A DNA stretch of 64,000 bases, from positions 35,875,626 to 35,939,625 of the forward strand of contig JAVMKO010000004.1 of assembly GCA_032164245.1 (NCBI GenBank). Direction: 5' to 3'. The notes beneath the pieces are model-generated. The model was not told the DNA's origin. It searched no databases and was given only the letters and a program-made list of their open reading frames with translations. Source of the stretch: Sternotherus odoratus. Its lineage: Eukaryota; Chordata; Testudines; Kinosternidae. A program made the position numbers and the translations under genes. Of the stretch, positions 49,265 through 60,350 are shown one piece after another; the stretch's first letter is position 1; each line of letters begins with the position of its first letter.

Positions 49265-49582
49265 TCCATTTCCCCAACACTGCAATTCCTTTCAGCTGGC
49301 CCACCCACTGTTCAAGCAATGGAACTGACTTTCAGTGCAAAACAACAATGTGCTGGATTGCATGGATCATCTGGGACATCAAATCTGTTTTGTTCAAATG
49401 AACTAATTTCTGGGCTCCACCCAGTAATACCATGTTACTTCAGAGTACAGTCTGACCAACCCGATGGTTACCCTATGGATTTCAGTGGCCACTTTCATTC
49501 AGTTTATTCAGAACATCTTTTTTTGACTGGATACTACTACAATAGCTGGAAAGCTGAATCCGTTGTTCCAGTAATTGGCTAA
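49265..49582 (+). CDS. Candidate terminal exon of an unrecognised protein
   Basis: An open frame of 105 codons ending in TAA at 49580-49582. It directly follows a good splice acceptor: pyrimidine-rich TTTTCCTTTCCCTTGAATATTTGCAG ends in AG at 49263-49264, and CACCCTGATTAG lies upstream as a possible branch region. The product starts SISPTLQFLSAGPP and ends ESVVPVIG. It is soluble, rich in S, G, Y and H, with a tyrosine/aromatic cluster YSEHLFLTGYYYNSW near residues 80-95, and has no signal peptide or membrane segment. Composition is more protein-like than other frames here. It does not lie in a visible repeat. I do not recognise the family, found no upstream exon in the window, and see no AATAAA close behind the stop. 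It may equally be chance. Confidence 0.35.
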   Translation, partial: SISPTLQFLSAGPPTVQAMELTFSAKQQCAGLHGSSGTSNLFCSNELISGLHPVIPCYFRVQSDQPDGYPMDFSGHFHSVYSEHLFLTGYYYNSWKAESVVPVIG

Positions 49583-51477
49583 GTATGTAAAATTGAATGT
49601 ACCTTTACCAAAGAGGAAAAATGTGCAAGTCAGATGTTAGTAGCCTAATAGTTATTTTCTTTGGCAACACACTGAAAACTGTAGTCTAATATTTGTCCCT
49701 TAAGTGTGATTTTGTGGTCCTCACTCCAATGCTCTGTCGTTCCTCAATGACAGAGGCTCTTGACCATAATGAAATTGATGCTAAACTCTACTCCAATTTA
49801 TAAATATGTCTGGTTTTCTCACCCACTTGTTCCTTTTCAGTTTGGAATAAGGGAGTTGGAAACCAGCTTCAGTAACTGATTTATTATGACTTATGGCTGT
49901 GTAGGGCAAGGGAAAAAAAACAACTCACTAGCTACAGTTCCACAGACCTGGTGCAAGGTAAGTATGGAGCCATATAACTTCATTTAGAAACCCTGGGTCA
50001 GGACCAGACACTGGGTAGTTCTGAAGTTTTTGGCTTTGATTTACTTTGTGATGAAATGACTGAATAGTAATGTGCTTTGCAAGGACAGTGTGGTGAATCT
50101 GTTCATGCCCTTTTCACTTGCTCCGTGAGGTAATGGGGCCAGCATGGGAAGATACTGTAGTACTTTGGAGGATAATGGGGAGGTGTGGGTCACCAAGGCA
50201 TGATTTAAGATAGTTGGAGAGTAGAGTTAAGGCCCACCCAACATTAGGATCAATAGAACTTTAGCAACTGAAACACCTGGAATGCCTCCTTGAGCTGTGT
50301 TGTACTTGGCATGCCACCCACCACTGTCAAGAAAAGGTTTAGTGCCACAGCAAGCCAAAGACACCACAAAAGGTCATTGTGACAGCTGGTACAGTATGCT
50401 GAACCAGAATCTCATAGAAATTTATTTTTAGCTCTTTAAAAGTACAGAATCCCTTGAGCCCCAAACTGAAGGGAGAATTCAGGGTCTAAATAGATGTGTA
50501 CAAAAGAATTGGGTGACCCCAAGCTTATTAGATAAGATTGTTTTAATTTAAAAAATCTTATCTATTCTATTTTCATATGTTTCATATATTGTGAAGTATT
50601 GTAAATTTGGTTTTCTTTATTTTCCTGCTGCTAGTTATTTTTTATGTTTCATTTAAATAACAAAACCAAATTCCAATCTTTGGACCTCATTCCGAAAGGA
50701 ATATTTAGAGCATTTCTCCAAAAATATATACAGCAAAATGTGCAGGATGCACCATTTCTCTATGAGGAATACATTTAATAGTAGTTCATTTCAGAACCCT
50801 CCTGCCCTTGCCTCTCCTCCAACATTAAGTCAATAGTCAGACACATGTACTTTCGCATCTGCACCAAAGCATAAGTGCTCAACAAGGCGGGAACTAAAGA
50901 GGCATGAGGTGATCTAAAGTCTTAACCCAACTCTTATTGAATTCAGTGGAACTTTTTCTATGAACTTTAAAGGGGCCCTAAAATAGATGTCTCAACCAAC
51001 AGTGAATGGAGGGGTGGGGGTAAAAGTACATCAATGAATGTCTCTCTGTATTCATTATATTCCCTACAATATATAAACTTGTATTTCCCCAGGTATCAGT
51101 TTTCTTTTTTATAGTATTATTTAGCTTTACTCCTATTTATTTCTATCTAGTTTTATGTATGCTTATTTATAAAATATAAATTCTTGGAGACACAAATCTT
51201 AAGCTACAAAAAAAAGCCACAAGGTATCTTTTTACAATAAACTATTCATAGGTGTTTAGTTTCTATATGCAGCTATACATACACACTATACTATCTTGAA
51301 TATGACTTGGTATTTTATTATACTGAGCCTCTTAAATACATATGTAAAGCTGAGTGCTTAATATTTAAGAAAAGGTAAATATACCGTCTATTTAAAAATA
51401 CAGGTCTTCAAAATTTAATTATGATTGAACATTAATCTTAAGACCTTAAATATCCTTTTGATTTACCGGGGCAAGAC
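49583..51477. other. Non-coding
   Basis: No gene recognised; a weak palindromic repeat lies near 50925-50980. An AATAAA occurs at about 51235, distant from the candidate exon. Confidence 0.4.
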
Positions 51478-51480
51478 TAA

Positions 51481-51774
51481 GGGCAGGTCTACACTACCCA
51501 CTGCATTGGCGGGTAGCAATTGATGTTTTGGGGGTCAATTTATCACATCTAGTCTACATGTGATAAATCGATCGCCGAGCACTCTCCCGTTGACAGTACT
51601 CCACCGTCACGAGAGATGCAGGCGGAGTCAATGTGGGAATGGCAGCAGTCGACTCAGCTCCGTGAAGATGCTGTGGTAAGTCAACCTAAATACATCGACT
51701 TCAGCTACGCTATTCCCATAGCTGAAGTTGCATATCTTAGGTTAATCCCCAACCCCCCCAGTGTAGACCAGGGA
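51481..51774. mobile_element. Harbinger-type MITE, copy 5
   Basis: Left end GGGCAGGTCTACACTACCC after TAA at 51478-51480; right end AGTGTAGACCAGGGA. The interior keeps GTCAATTTATCACATC and TGTGATAAATCGATCG as the central palindrome. The right-hand duplication is mutated. About 294 bp, the same length as copy 2. The open frame across its right half is not a gene. Confidence 0.82.
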
Positions 51775-51798
51775 TCAGACTTCCACAATGATTTTAAT

Positions 51799-51887
51799 AT
51801 CAGAGGGGTATCCGTGTTAGTCTGGATCTGCAAAAGCGACAAAGAGTCTTGTAGCACCTTATAGACTAACAGATCTTAGGGATCATG
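51799..51887 (-). mobile_element. Penelope tail insertion, 89 bp
   Basis: Minus-strand tail segment: plus strand begins ATCAGAGGGGTATCCGTGTT and continues GACAAAGAGTCTTGTAGCAC to CAGATCTTAGG. A 10-bp duplication TGATTTTAAT flanks it at 51789-51798 and 51888-51897. Only the extreme 3' tail is present, without the hammerhead-like part. It lies 24 bp beyond MITE copy 5. Confidence 0.75.
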
Positions 51888-51897
51888 TGATTTTAAT

Positions 51898-52972
51898 GTT
51901 CTCCTTGTATGGGTTTATGTCTATTAAAAATATCAGAACAATTCAAGCAAGCCAATTTTTTTGCTATTAAGTCACATGGTTCTAGGGGAACTGGAAGGCT
52001 CATGGAATTGATAACTCAAATTGAACTTGTTCTTCTGGAGGTCATAGATCATTGGTTCAAATCCAACCAACTCTAACAGTAACTTGAAGTTATTGCCACT
52101 TCATGATTGATCAGTGGACTGTGTGAAATGGTTAGGCAGCCTCTGTCCACTTCTATATGTCCAGGTAGTTATATAATAAAAATTGCGATCATAGTGGCTA
52201 CTGTGACACTCTCCCAAAAATATAGCAGCACTAACATTAAAGGTGAAAATACAGGCTCTGATTCAGAAAAGCACAGACTTAAGCACCTTCCTGAGTAGAG
52301 ATGCTTTTTTGAAACAGGGCCTTAAATGCTGAATGACAGAAAATTCTATTATAGAAAATTATAATGTAAGATTCCAGCACCACTGTGAACTCATTGTCAA
52401 AATCAATCTCCACCTGAGAGTGGAGAGTCAACCTAGTTCAGAGGAAAATTCCAAATAAATGAAAGTTTTATTTATTTTTTGAGGTTCTCTTTAGTGTACC
52501 TAAATTTGCAGCAATGGTTTTACGCTTTCTTGTATAGAAACTCTCCCCACAGAAATGACTGCTATGTTGGTTTTGGATTCATCAGCATATCTTGGTTGAT
52601 TTATCTATAAGTGGTTGACTTATCTATAATTTCCTCCTTCCATTTATTCCTTCCTCTCAAGAAATAGATTATGGAAAAGATCCATTATCCTGATTGTCCT
52701 TTTCCTAAAATGTTTGCTAGTATTGACTGGTGCTGTGAATTGTAGATATGTGTTGGCTATAGAATCTCATAGAAATGCCATTTTAGGACTTAGCTGTCAC
52801 TTCAAGATAAGAAGCCATTGAACAGTGATGCTCCATCAAGTCCAGATTTGCTCATATCTGTAAAATACATCTTGTTGACTAATATATCATATTGCTTAAT
52901 GTTATATGCTTGCATTGTGAAAGATTTTTGTATGATTAATTGTGAGGAACTCACAGTACCCAGTGTGGTATA
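51898..52972. other. Non-coding
   Basis: No gene or bounded repeat recognised. Confidence 0.45.
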
Positions 52973-53147
52973 ACTTCTCTTTGTATAGAATCAGAGAGGT
53001 AGCCGTGTTAGTCTGGAATAGCAGAGGTAACAAAGAGTCCTGCTTGCATCTGACGAAGTGGGTATTAGCCCACAAAAGCTTATGCTTCAATACTTTAGTT
53101 AGTCTTTAAGGTGCCACAGGACTCTTTGTTACTTCTCTTTGTATAGA
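52973..53147 (+). mobile_element. Penelope tail insertion with inverted 5' arm, 17-bp target duplication
   Basis: A 141-bp insert (52990-53130) lies between two identical 17-bp copies of ACTTCTCTTTGTATAGA (52973-52989, 53131-53147). Its right part reads in tail orientation, ending GTGCCACAGGACTCTTTGTT. Its left part, 52990 to about 53042 (ATCAGAGAGGTAGCCGTGTT...), is the reverse complement of the stretch that should follow that end. The two arms share CAGGACTCTTTGTTAC as an inverted overlap. A 5' inversion of this kind is expected from twin priming in target-primed reverse transcription. Confidence 0.85.
53050..53087 (+). ncRNA. Hammerhead-ribozyme-like motif, core mutated
   Basis: CTGACGA (53050-53056), an extra A, stem II GTGGG/CCCAC with loop TATTAG (53058-53073), then AAAA where GAAA is expected, then a minimal GC-TTAT-GC stem III (53078-53085) and TT as the cleavage dinucleotide, predicted cut after 53087. 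Hammerhead motifs with very short stem III are known in Penelope-like elements. The G to A change and the extra A predict little or no activity. Stem I pairing was not demonstrated. Confidence 0.45.
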
Positions 53148-53391
53148 TACATCAAGAAGCATGCTACCTCTCAGAGCAAAACTCTGGTGGTCTGAAATGT
53201 GCTTAAAGCCTTAGGTCTCAATTTTCGTATATAAACATTCTTTGCGTGTTTATGTTTTGATACAATTTGATTTATTAGAGGTGAACAACACTGTATACTT
53301 TCTCTTTGAAATTAATGGATTATTGTTGTAGTTGGGCATATTCATGTGGGATCTCTCAGACAAACTATACATTGTACAATGGACTTCAGTG

Positions 53392-53537
53392 CAGAGGCAT
53401 TGCTAACCCATTGGGGGCCCTAAACAGGAATATTTATGCCTCCCCCACAACATATAATAAAAGTGAATAGGGGGTCCCCTTGAACTACTTGGGCCCTAAG
53501 CAATTGCTTAGTCTGCTTATATCTGGTGCCGGCTCTG
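53392..53537. mobile_element. Small hAT-like element
   Basis: A 146-bp element, left CAGAGGCATTGC and right GGTGCCGGCTCTG, inverted for the terminal CAGAG. The 8-bp flanks CTTCAGTG (53384-53391) and CTTCAATG (53538-53545) match at 7 of 8 positions. Contains TGGGCCCTAAGCAATTGC, recognised as part of a common reptile repeat. Confidence 0.6.
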
Positions 53538-53649
53538 CTTCAATGTCTCACTCTTTAGTTAAGTTGCTGCAAAAGCTGCAGTTTTTTCCTCAGCCATTCC
53601 AAAAAAGAACCTAGTTTCATAATGATTATGTTACAGTGATGTGGTGTTC

Positions 53650-53715
53650 ACAAAATCCTGGACCCAGTGAAAGTCAATGAGAATTTTTCCATAAACTTAA
53701 CTAGGGCTAGAATTC
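53650..53715. repeat. Short palindromic repeat
   Basis: CCCAGTGAAAGTCAATGAG core with GGACCCAG at the left and a degraded right arm. Confidence 0.35.
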
Positions 53716-53741
53716 CAGTGCAGGCGCCACAAGCCTTAGAT

Positions 53742-53880
53742 TCTATTTCTGGATCTCCATCTGACATGCTGTGTGACCTTGAACAAGTCACTTAAAGACA
53801 TTTTGTCTCATTTGCACTTTAAAATGGGGATAATAATGCCTAACCACCTTTTTAAAGCACTTTGAAGTCTACAGACACTC
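53742..53880 (+). repeat. MIR-like SINE
   Basis: TGCTGTGTGACCTTGAACAA, GTCACTTAAAGAC, TAAAATGGGGATAATAATGC and AAAGCACTTTGAAGTCTAC follow the MIR core and tail in order. Confidence 0.75.
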
Positions 53881-53968
53881 TCTCTCCTTAAAAGGACAGT
53901 ATATTTTAAAGTACTAAAGTTCCATAGGCTCGATTGTGAATGCAGTCAGCCCTGAATGAGGAGCAGCA

Positions 53969-54034
53969 TGTCTCAAGAGCAGTTTAACTAATTGTAACTA
54001 TTGTCTCAAGAGCAGTGTAACTAATTGTGACTCA
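53969..54034 (+). repeat. Two tandem 33-bp units
   Basis: TGTCTCAAGAGCAGTTTAAC... repeats at a 33-bp period with two differences. A small local duplication. Confidence 0.8.
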
Positions 54035-57000
54035 GAGTCACAGTTCACTCTCTTGTTCATCCCTGGTGTCCTCTTCTTTGTGCTGTGACCTGAAAAACAA
54101 GAAGCTTGGGGTGTGCCAGGGCTAAAAGCTCCTGCCACACCTCTTTACTTCCCTGTGTGGTGTGTTAGCCAAGTGACAATCATGCCTATAATAAAGTTCA
54201 GTTTTGATAGAAATGGGTGTGACTCCCACTGAAATATGCTACAGCTGCATCTGGCTCAGTGTGCATAAGTACTGTAGTGGGGTCAATAGCCTCTGCTTCA
54301 GGGAACATTACATCAGGATTTTTGTTTTATACAAGTTAAGTGAAGGAGAGGCATTGCTCTTCCTGTCTCGTGATTAGGGGACTATTAACCAAACAGATCC
54401 TGGCATGATTTTCTGTTCAGGGCAATTTCTCTTCTATTTCCACATCTGCATGGCCAACTGCCTGCTTCATGCACAGTTCCCTCTCTACTAACCTACCTTT
54501 TCTGGTCCAGATTGCTTTTCCCTCTATAAGGCCTGTGTACTGATAATACACTTCCTTCAAATACAAAATGTTCTAATCAACAGTGAATTCGAAATGTAGA
54601 ACAGAAAGAGTAAACATTATGATGTAATATTCTACATAGTTTGTATCAAATTGTATGTGCATATATATGATACCATGATGGTGTGGTGGGTATCAAAGGG
54701 TTTTCTTCGGAGTATCAATCAAGCCAGTGCTAGCTAGTAAAAATAAAATCCCAGAAAAAGTTTGTTTTAAATCCAAAATTTAGTAAGTTGTTTAATTATA
54801 TTAGATTTTTACTTTGAGAGAACACTGAACGCGAAACTATTTTAAATCCATCTGTAAACAGGATTGTGTGTTACTCACTTTATGATGTGTGATGTAATCA
54901 GAGGTACAAACAATTTATGGCACCGAAGTCCTATGTAATAAGCATCCAACATCAAAAGCAAACAAGCTATCTTACTTTTACTGTCACACTATTCAGAAGA
55001 AATTTAGTCATTGAAGCTGAAGTAGCAAGCAAGCATGAAATGTGATATTGTTCAACTGTGGATTTCAAATCTTTCAGGGGAAAAAAAAAGCAAGAGAAAA
55101 ATGACCTCCAAGAAGCCAGAAATCATTGGCTGCCAACTGCTGACATGTGTACCTCTGGCGATACTCTGAAATTCCTGGCACATGAGGTTGAACAAACAGA
55201 GTAATTAATAAACCAAACATCATAACTCTGCTTGTCGACTCAGTTTCTTCATATAAAACGAATGCAGTTAAGCTTCACTGTGGCAATTTCTTCTGAAGAG
55301 AACATTTTTTGTTTTATTTTTTTCTGATTCAGACCTGAGCTTGTATTAGGTAACATCTAAAGAGTCACACCTATAAGTTATATTAGATGAAGTTTCCCTA
55401 GCTGGCTTACCCTGGCACTCTTCTAATGTAGGTCCTTGAGTGTTCAGATATGCTTTGTAAGCTTAAGTAGTCCTAAACCCAAACCCAAAATGCAAAGGCT
55501 CCCAAACTTTGTGAAGAGTCAGATCTGAATTCAAATGTAATGGATCAAGGTCTTATCTATTTCATATTGTTTTGCTGATATTCAGATAAATACAGTAAAA
55601 TCAGTACTCAAATATAACAAAATGATCATTTCTATCTTCTCTCAGAAAGCTTGTATTTCTGTGTATGTATTTTATAGTAGGATATTATACTTTTTGCTTG
55701 AAATCCATTCTAACCTATGATGTGCCTAATGAAACAGCTTCTTTACTCTAGTATCCTTTCTCTGATGTTGGCCACTCAGTGGTTTTCTTTCTTGGTGAAT
55801 TTTAGGTTAAGGGTAGCCAGAAGTTTTTGTTGTTGTTGTTGTTGTTTGTTTCCTGGTCATTACATTAGGCCTGTGTGCCTATGTTTGTTCATATGCAGAT
55901 CCTCCAAAAAACTCAAAGTAAACTCTACAGTGGGAGGGGCCAGGGCTTTAATCTGGGGGGCTGACAAATGAGTTCTGAGCAAACTTATGTCTGGAAATAA
56001 AATTAACTTTATGGAAAAAGTGGGACATGAAGCACATCTCAGTTAAATATCTTGAACACTCTTGCATATGCCTATCATTTTAGGTCTATCGACCCAATTC
56101 TGGAGTCATCCCAAACATGTATTAAGCTTTATATTATGTTATGATGGAGCCCATCAGGCCTTCTCCGTCCCTTGCTGGAGGCATTGGTGGACTGATATGC
56201 CCGGCTCAAAAAAACTCCACTGATCCCAGCCTATCAACAAGGTGTCTAATTCCACACTACTTTTATGAAACAATTTAGTTCTTAACTGGAGACAGTTTAT
56301 GAATATCCAAACATATCTACTGTATTTCCTACAGTCAGTTTGCACTTCAGGTTTCTTTTCTTTGCTGAGCTTTCATGAAAACCATGATCTGAAAATGAAG
56401 ATTTAATAAGGGCCTGTATTTGTTATGGGCTCTTGGCGAGCAGCCAGGTCAAATTTTATTTAAAGTAACCTGTATTATCTAAGTCTGTATAGAAGTAGAA
56501 TGGGTTCAGAAAGTATGCACTAAGTGTAATAGTTTTCCATTATTACCACACAGAAACTCTGAAATCATTGTTGCAGAGAATGTGCAGCAGACATTTGCAC
56601 ATTTACCTTCATCGGCTACTAGTTGGTCAGAGGAGTGAAAGACATTTCAAAGAAGATGCACAGAAAAAGTAGTTCAGGACTTCAGACAACTAAAACAAAT
56701 TAGTTGACAGTTGAAACTAAGGTTTTAAATTACATCCATTATCTTCTGCTTCATTTTCAAGCACCCAGATCTTTTTTCTTGACGGTAATTTAATTTGTAT
56801 GTTCTAAAAGTCAGCTGATGATGGCTGTAAAAGCTCTGATCAGAAATAGAAAACACAGTGGAAAGAGTGGAAAGAATTTTTAATTGAGGATGCAAGCTTT
56901 AGTTTTCCTTCCAATGCTTTCATTCCTGGGGAATTTCTATTGCTAAATAAGGTTTTTAATGAGATTTAAACCCCAGATGAAAATAATTAAATGAACTGTG

Positions 57001-58500
57001 TAGAAGAATTTTGCTGTCAGAAATAAAACCAAGATGACAGATCAATGATTGACTGCCTATATCCTTCTTCCTCCCTCAGCAAAAAAATAAAGTGTTTTAA
57101 ATATAGATGTAAAAGTTTATGAAGGAGACGAGAAACTATGATTATGGGACAACTGGGTCCCAATATGTGGGCCTAAATAATTTGAAACACCACAATAGCT
57201 CATCTGAGGAAAAATTAACTATTGTTGACATCTGCAGATTGTGATGTTGAAGAAGTTTAGCTGGCGCTCTTTGATGCTGCCTTTACCTAACCCTCACTTT
57301 CTCCCCTTTCTATTGCAGATCTAGACTACAGTACTCCCTGAGTAGTGAAAACTAGTAAACAAAGTTCTCCTAGGACATCTCAAATCCTATAGTGTCCAGG
57401 GGTACCCTGGCACAAATTTGTTCATCCAGAAGTATCTGTGCTAAGCAAGTTTGAGAGGCACAAAATTCTTAAAAGGGACAGCAGCAGGTCCAATACTGTT
57501 TGTCAGCTATGTTCCTTCTGTGGAGAGATGACAGCCTTCTTCCCCAGAAAGACTTACCTGGGGGGCTCTGACAACTAGGACTGCTGCCAGAAAGAAGTGG
57601 GAAGCCACATCACAATCAAGATAGGGGGCAAGGAGTCAGATATTCAGAAGGGAAGTCTCAAATTTAGGGAACATGAAATGTAATGGCATAGCAGCCCTGG
57701 AGATGAAGGTCATCTCTTTACCCTCATAGCAGCATCAACTTCTGCTCTATGTTTTTTACTTCCCTAGGAGGGGAGTGGTGCACAAACATGGCAGGTTAAG
57801 CCACTAACTGCATGGTTTCTGAGTGAGTTATGTTGTCAGGATAGGAAAGAAGCTGCCCAGAGAGTAGAGCAGAAACTTGACTAACCCATGAAATTGGGCT
57901 CTGCAGGATTGAAGTTGGCACTTCCTTCACCTTGTGAGAAACTCTTTTCTTCAAGGGGAAAATGTGACAAACTGCATGGGCTTAAACTTTGTGGAATTTT
58001 AGATTTCCTTTTTTCTTAGGAAAGGATGATTTGGTCCTGAGACTTCGTACGTGTTTACTTTGGCCAAATCATAAAGAAAGCAAATGAAATTAATTTCTAT
58101 GGGGAAATTGTTACTTTTGCGTAGAACTAAGAAAGTTAGTACACTCCAAGAAGCTGTCTCTATAAGTTAATCTCAGCAATAATAATAACACTCTTAATGT
58201 TATGTTCTTGCTTCTGGTAATCTAGGAGAAACATGTGATAACATAGTTCTTTAAAGGCACACTCTGTACAATTGTATTATTATAGATAGGATTGCCTGTT
58301 GCTTTTTACAGCTTTTCTTTGAAACATTCCCATCTCTTCTATTACATTTACTGAGCTAAGGGAATCCTGCAGATTCATCAGTGAACAGGAGCGTTTGGAA
58401 GCAAAGTATATAAATAATTAGAGATGTTGCAGGTACATTGCAAAGATTCATGCTGCTTTCTGGAAGTACCCTAGCTTGTGGAAGTAGATTGGGTGAGCCT
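54035..58500. other. Non-coding, GTT microsatellite
   Basis: A (GTT)n run lies at about 55829-55847. A weak palindromic repeat is near 54195-54270. No gene recognised. Confidence 0.4.
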
Positions 58501-58571
58501 GATTCTGATTTCACTCATATCAATTTTCTAATGTTGTAACTCCTTTGTCTAAATTGCACAGAATCAGAATC
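58501..58571. repeat. Short palindromic repeat with 11-bp inverted ends
   Basis: GATTCTGATTT at the left and GAATCAGAATC at the right pair at 10 of 11 positions. Internal GTTGTAACTCC as in other copies. Confidence 0.6.
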
Positions 58572-58833
58572 AGCCCTGGCATACTAATATGCACTCTAAT
58601 ACCTTTATTGCTTTGCAGCGAAACAGATACAAATTAGCTGTTCTCGAATTTAAAAAAAAGGTCGACTATTGGGATGTGTTGTGGACTGGGTACTTTAACA
58701 TGTTTATAAGTAAGTTGTAAATACATTATTGGAAAATAAACTAGGATTGAGTTAACAGAATTACTAATCTCAGAGTTCTTCTGCAAAACAAGGGATCTTG
58801 AAGGCCAATAGTTATAGTAGGTTAGATATCTAG

Positions 58834-59112
58834 GGTATGTCTACACAGCAGCTGAGAGTATATATCACAGACTCGATAGGCAGACAGGTACTAATTCTTC
58901 TGGAGCTATTATGCTAAAAATATCAGTGTGGATGCAGTGGTCTGGGATAGTCATTCAAGTATTGACCCCAGGGGTCAGATGGGCTTGTACTCAGGTGACT
59001 AGCCCCTCCAAAATGGCCACACTGCTATCTTTAGTCCACTAGCACTTGCAGAGCTAGAGAGTGTTTGTCTACCCAGGCTGGGCAGTACATCACCAGTTGT
59101 AGTGTATAATAC
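58834..59112. mobile_element. Diverged DNA transposon with GTCTACAC end
   Basis: The left end GGGTATGTCTACACAGCAGC resembles the termini expected for the palindromic family at 17793-18030. The right end TTGTAGTGTATAATACC is a degraded inverted counterpart. The interior differs from that copy. Confidence 0.45.
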
Positions 59113-59621
59113 CAAACATAGACATGAGGAAATCAAGTATTTATTTACATAGACACCTACCTAGGCAAGCATGTAACTGACTGTTGTCTTCAACAAATAT
59201 TTGATTTCCATATACAATTGTAGCATCTGCACATATGCATGTAAAATTTCATATGTACATCTTTTAAAAACATGATCTGAAGGGTATAGAGAACTAGCAA
59301 CTTTATTAAATATATTCAGATTCGCTGGAAGTTTGAATAACACTGACTGAATATGCAGAAAAACATAGTCACTTTATATTGAGTGGGCATGTCTTGAGCA
59401 TAAGACCACAAAATTCAAGAACAGCTAATTTGCTTGGTGGCCTTCCTCACATACTCATGGTTTAATTGATCGTTATATGTGGGGTTGGGAAGAAATCTGG
59501 GCAATTTTCACTTTCCTTTGTAGCATGCAGTATGGGTCACTTTGTAGGATCTTCTGGTTATAGCTCACTTATACTATTTCTTGCTCCAGCATTGGTGCAC
59601 CTCTATCTCTCTTAAAGATTG
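59113..59621. other. Non-coding
   Basis: No recognised feature. Confidence 0.45.
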
Positions 59622-59922
59622 TGTAGTGGGGTGGCTAATGACTGGCAGTAACCAGTCATTAGCCACCTCACTAGCCACCCCACCAGTCCAAGCAAGGTGG
59701 ATTTAGAAGTTTGGGGGTTCCCCTGGGAGGGGAGATCCAAAACTAGTGGGGGCACTTCTGGTGCAGAACTCTGAGGCAAAGTGGTACTGGAGTCTGGGAG
59801 GGACACAGGGCCTGAGGCAAGTGAAACACCGGCCAGCAGAGGGTGGTCCAGAGCTCGAGTTGAGCTAATTCCCAAGATAACCAGTAGAAGGTGTCGTGCT
59901 GGTGAGTTGTCAGATCACTACA
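59622..59922. mobile_element. LTR-like GC-rich element, shorter copy
   Basis: Starts TGTAGTGGGG and ends CACTACA. From about 59713 it shares with 60826 onward the blocks GGGGGTTCCCCTGGGAGGGG, GGGACACAGGGCCTGAGGCA and GGCCAGCAGAGGG. No clear target duplication. The 87-codon minus-strand frame is not a gene. Confidence 0.5.
59630..59667. repeat. Perfect 16-bp hairpin
   Basis: GGTGGCTAATGACTGG (59630-59645) and CCAGTCATTAGCCACC (59652-59667) are exact reverse complements with loop CAGTAA. It is absent from the related longer element at 60351. Confidence 0.9.
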
Positions 59923-60350
59923 GGCTGTGATACTTTGATTTAATTCTGGTTGTTGGCTTCATATGGTGGTGTCTGGGTGGTGTTTAATGACCTGTGTACA
60001 TATCAGAATAGATGAGCTGGAGGCAACTTCTGGCCTTAAACTTTATGACTCTATCTTCCTTTAGTCCATTCTGTGTTGCATACATAAATCACACACCTAT
60101 ATAAGTTAGTCTTTTATAGTAAAAATGAATGAAAAACACAAAAATAACAAGAAAACTTTGGTCTAGGCCTTATAGAGGCTACCAAAATCCTGACTACTCA
60201 TTTGAACATGCTCACCTTCAAATATTAATCTGATTACAAAGCTTTTTGTTTTAACCTGTTAGTAATGAAAAAAATGCCATGTAATGCAAAAGGTTATGTC
60301 TATGCTTCCTTCTCCATTCAATTTACACGTGGACTTTTTCACACCTAACA
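59923..60350. other. Non-coding, weak repeat
   Basis: The stretch 60015-60055 (GAGGCAACTTCTGGCCTTAA, ACTTTATGACTC) resembles a common reptile repeat end. Nothing else seen. Confidence 0.35.
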
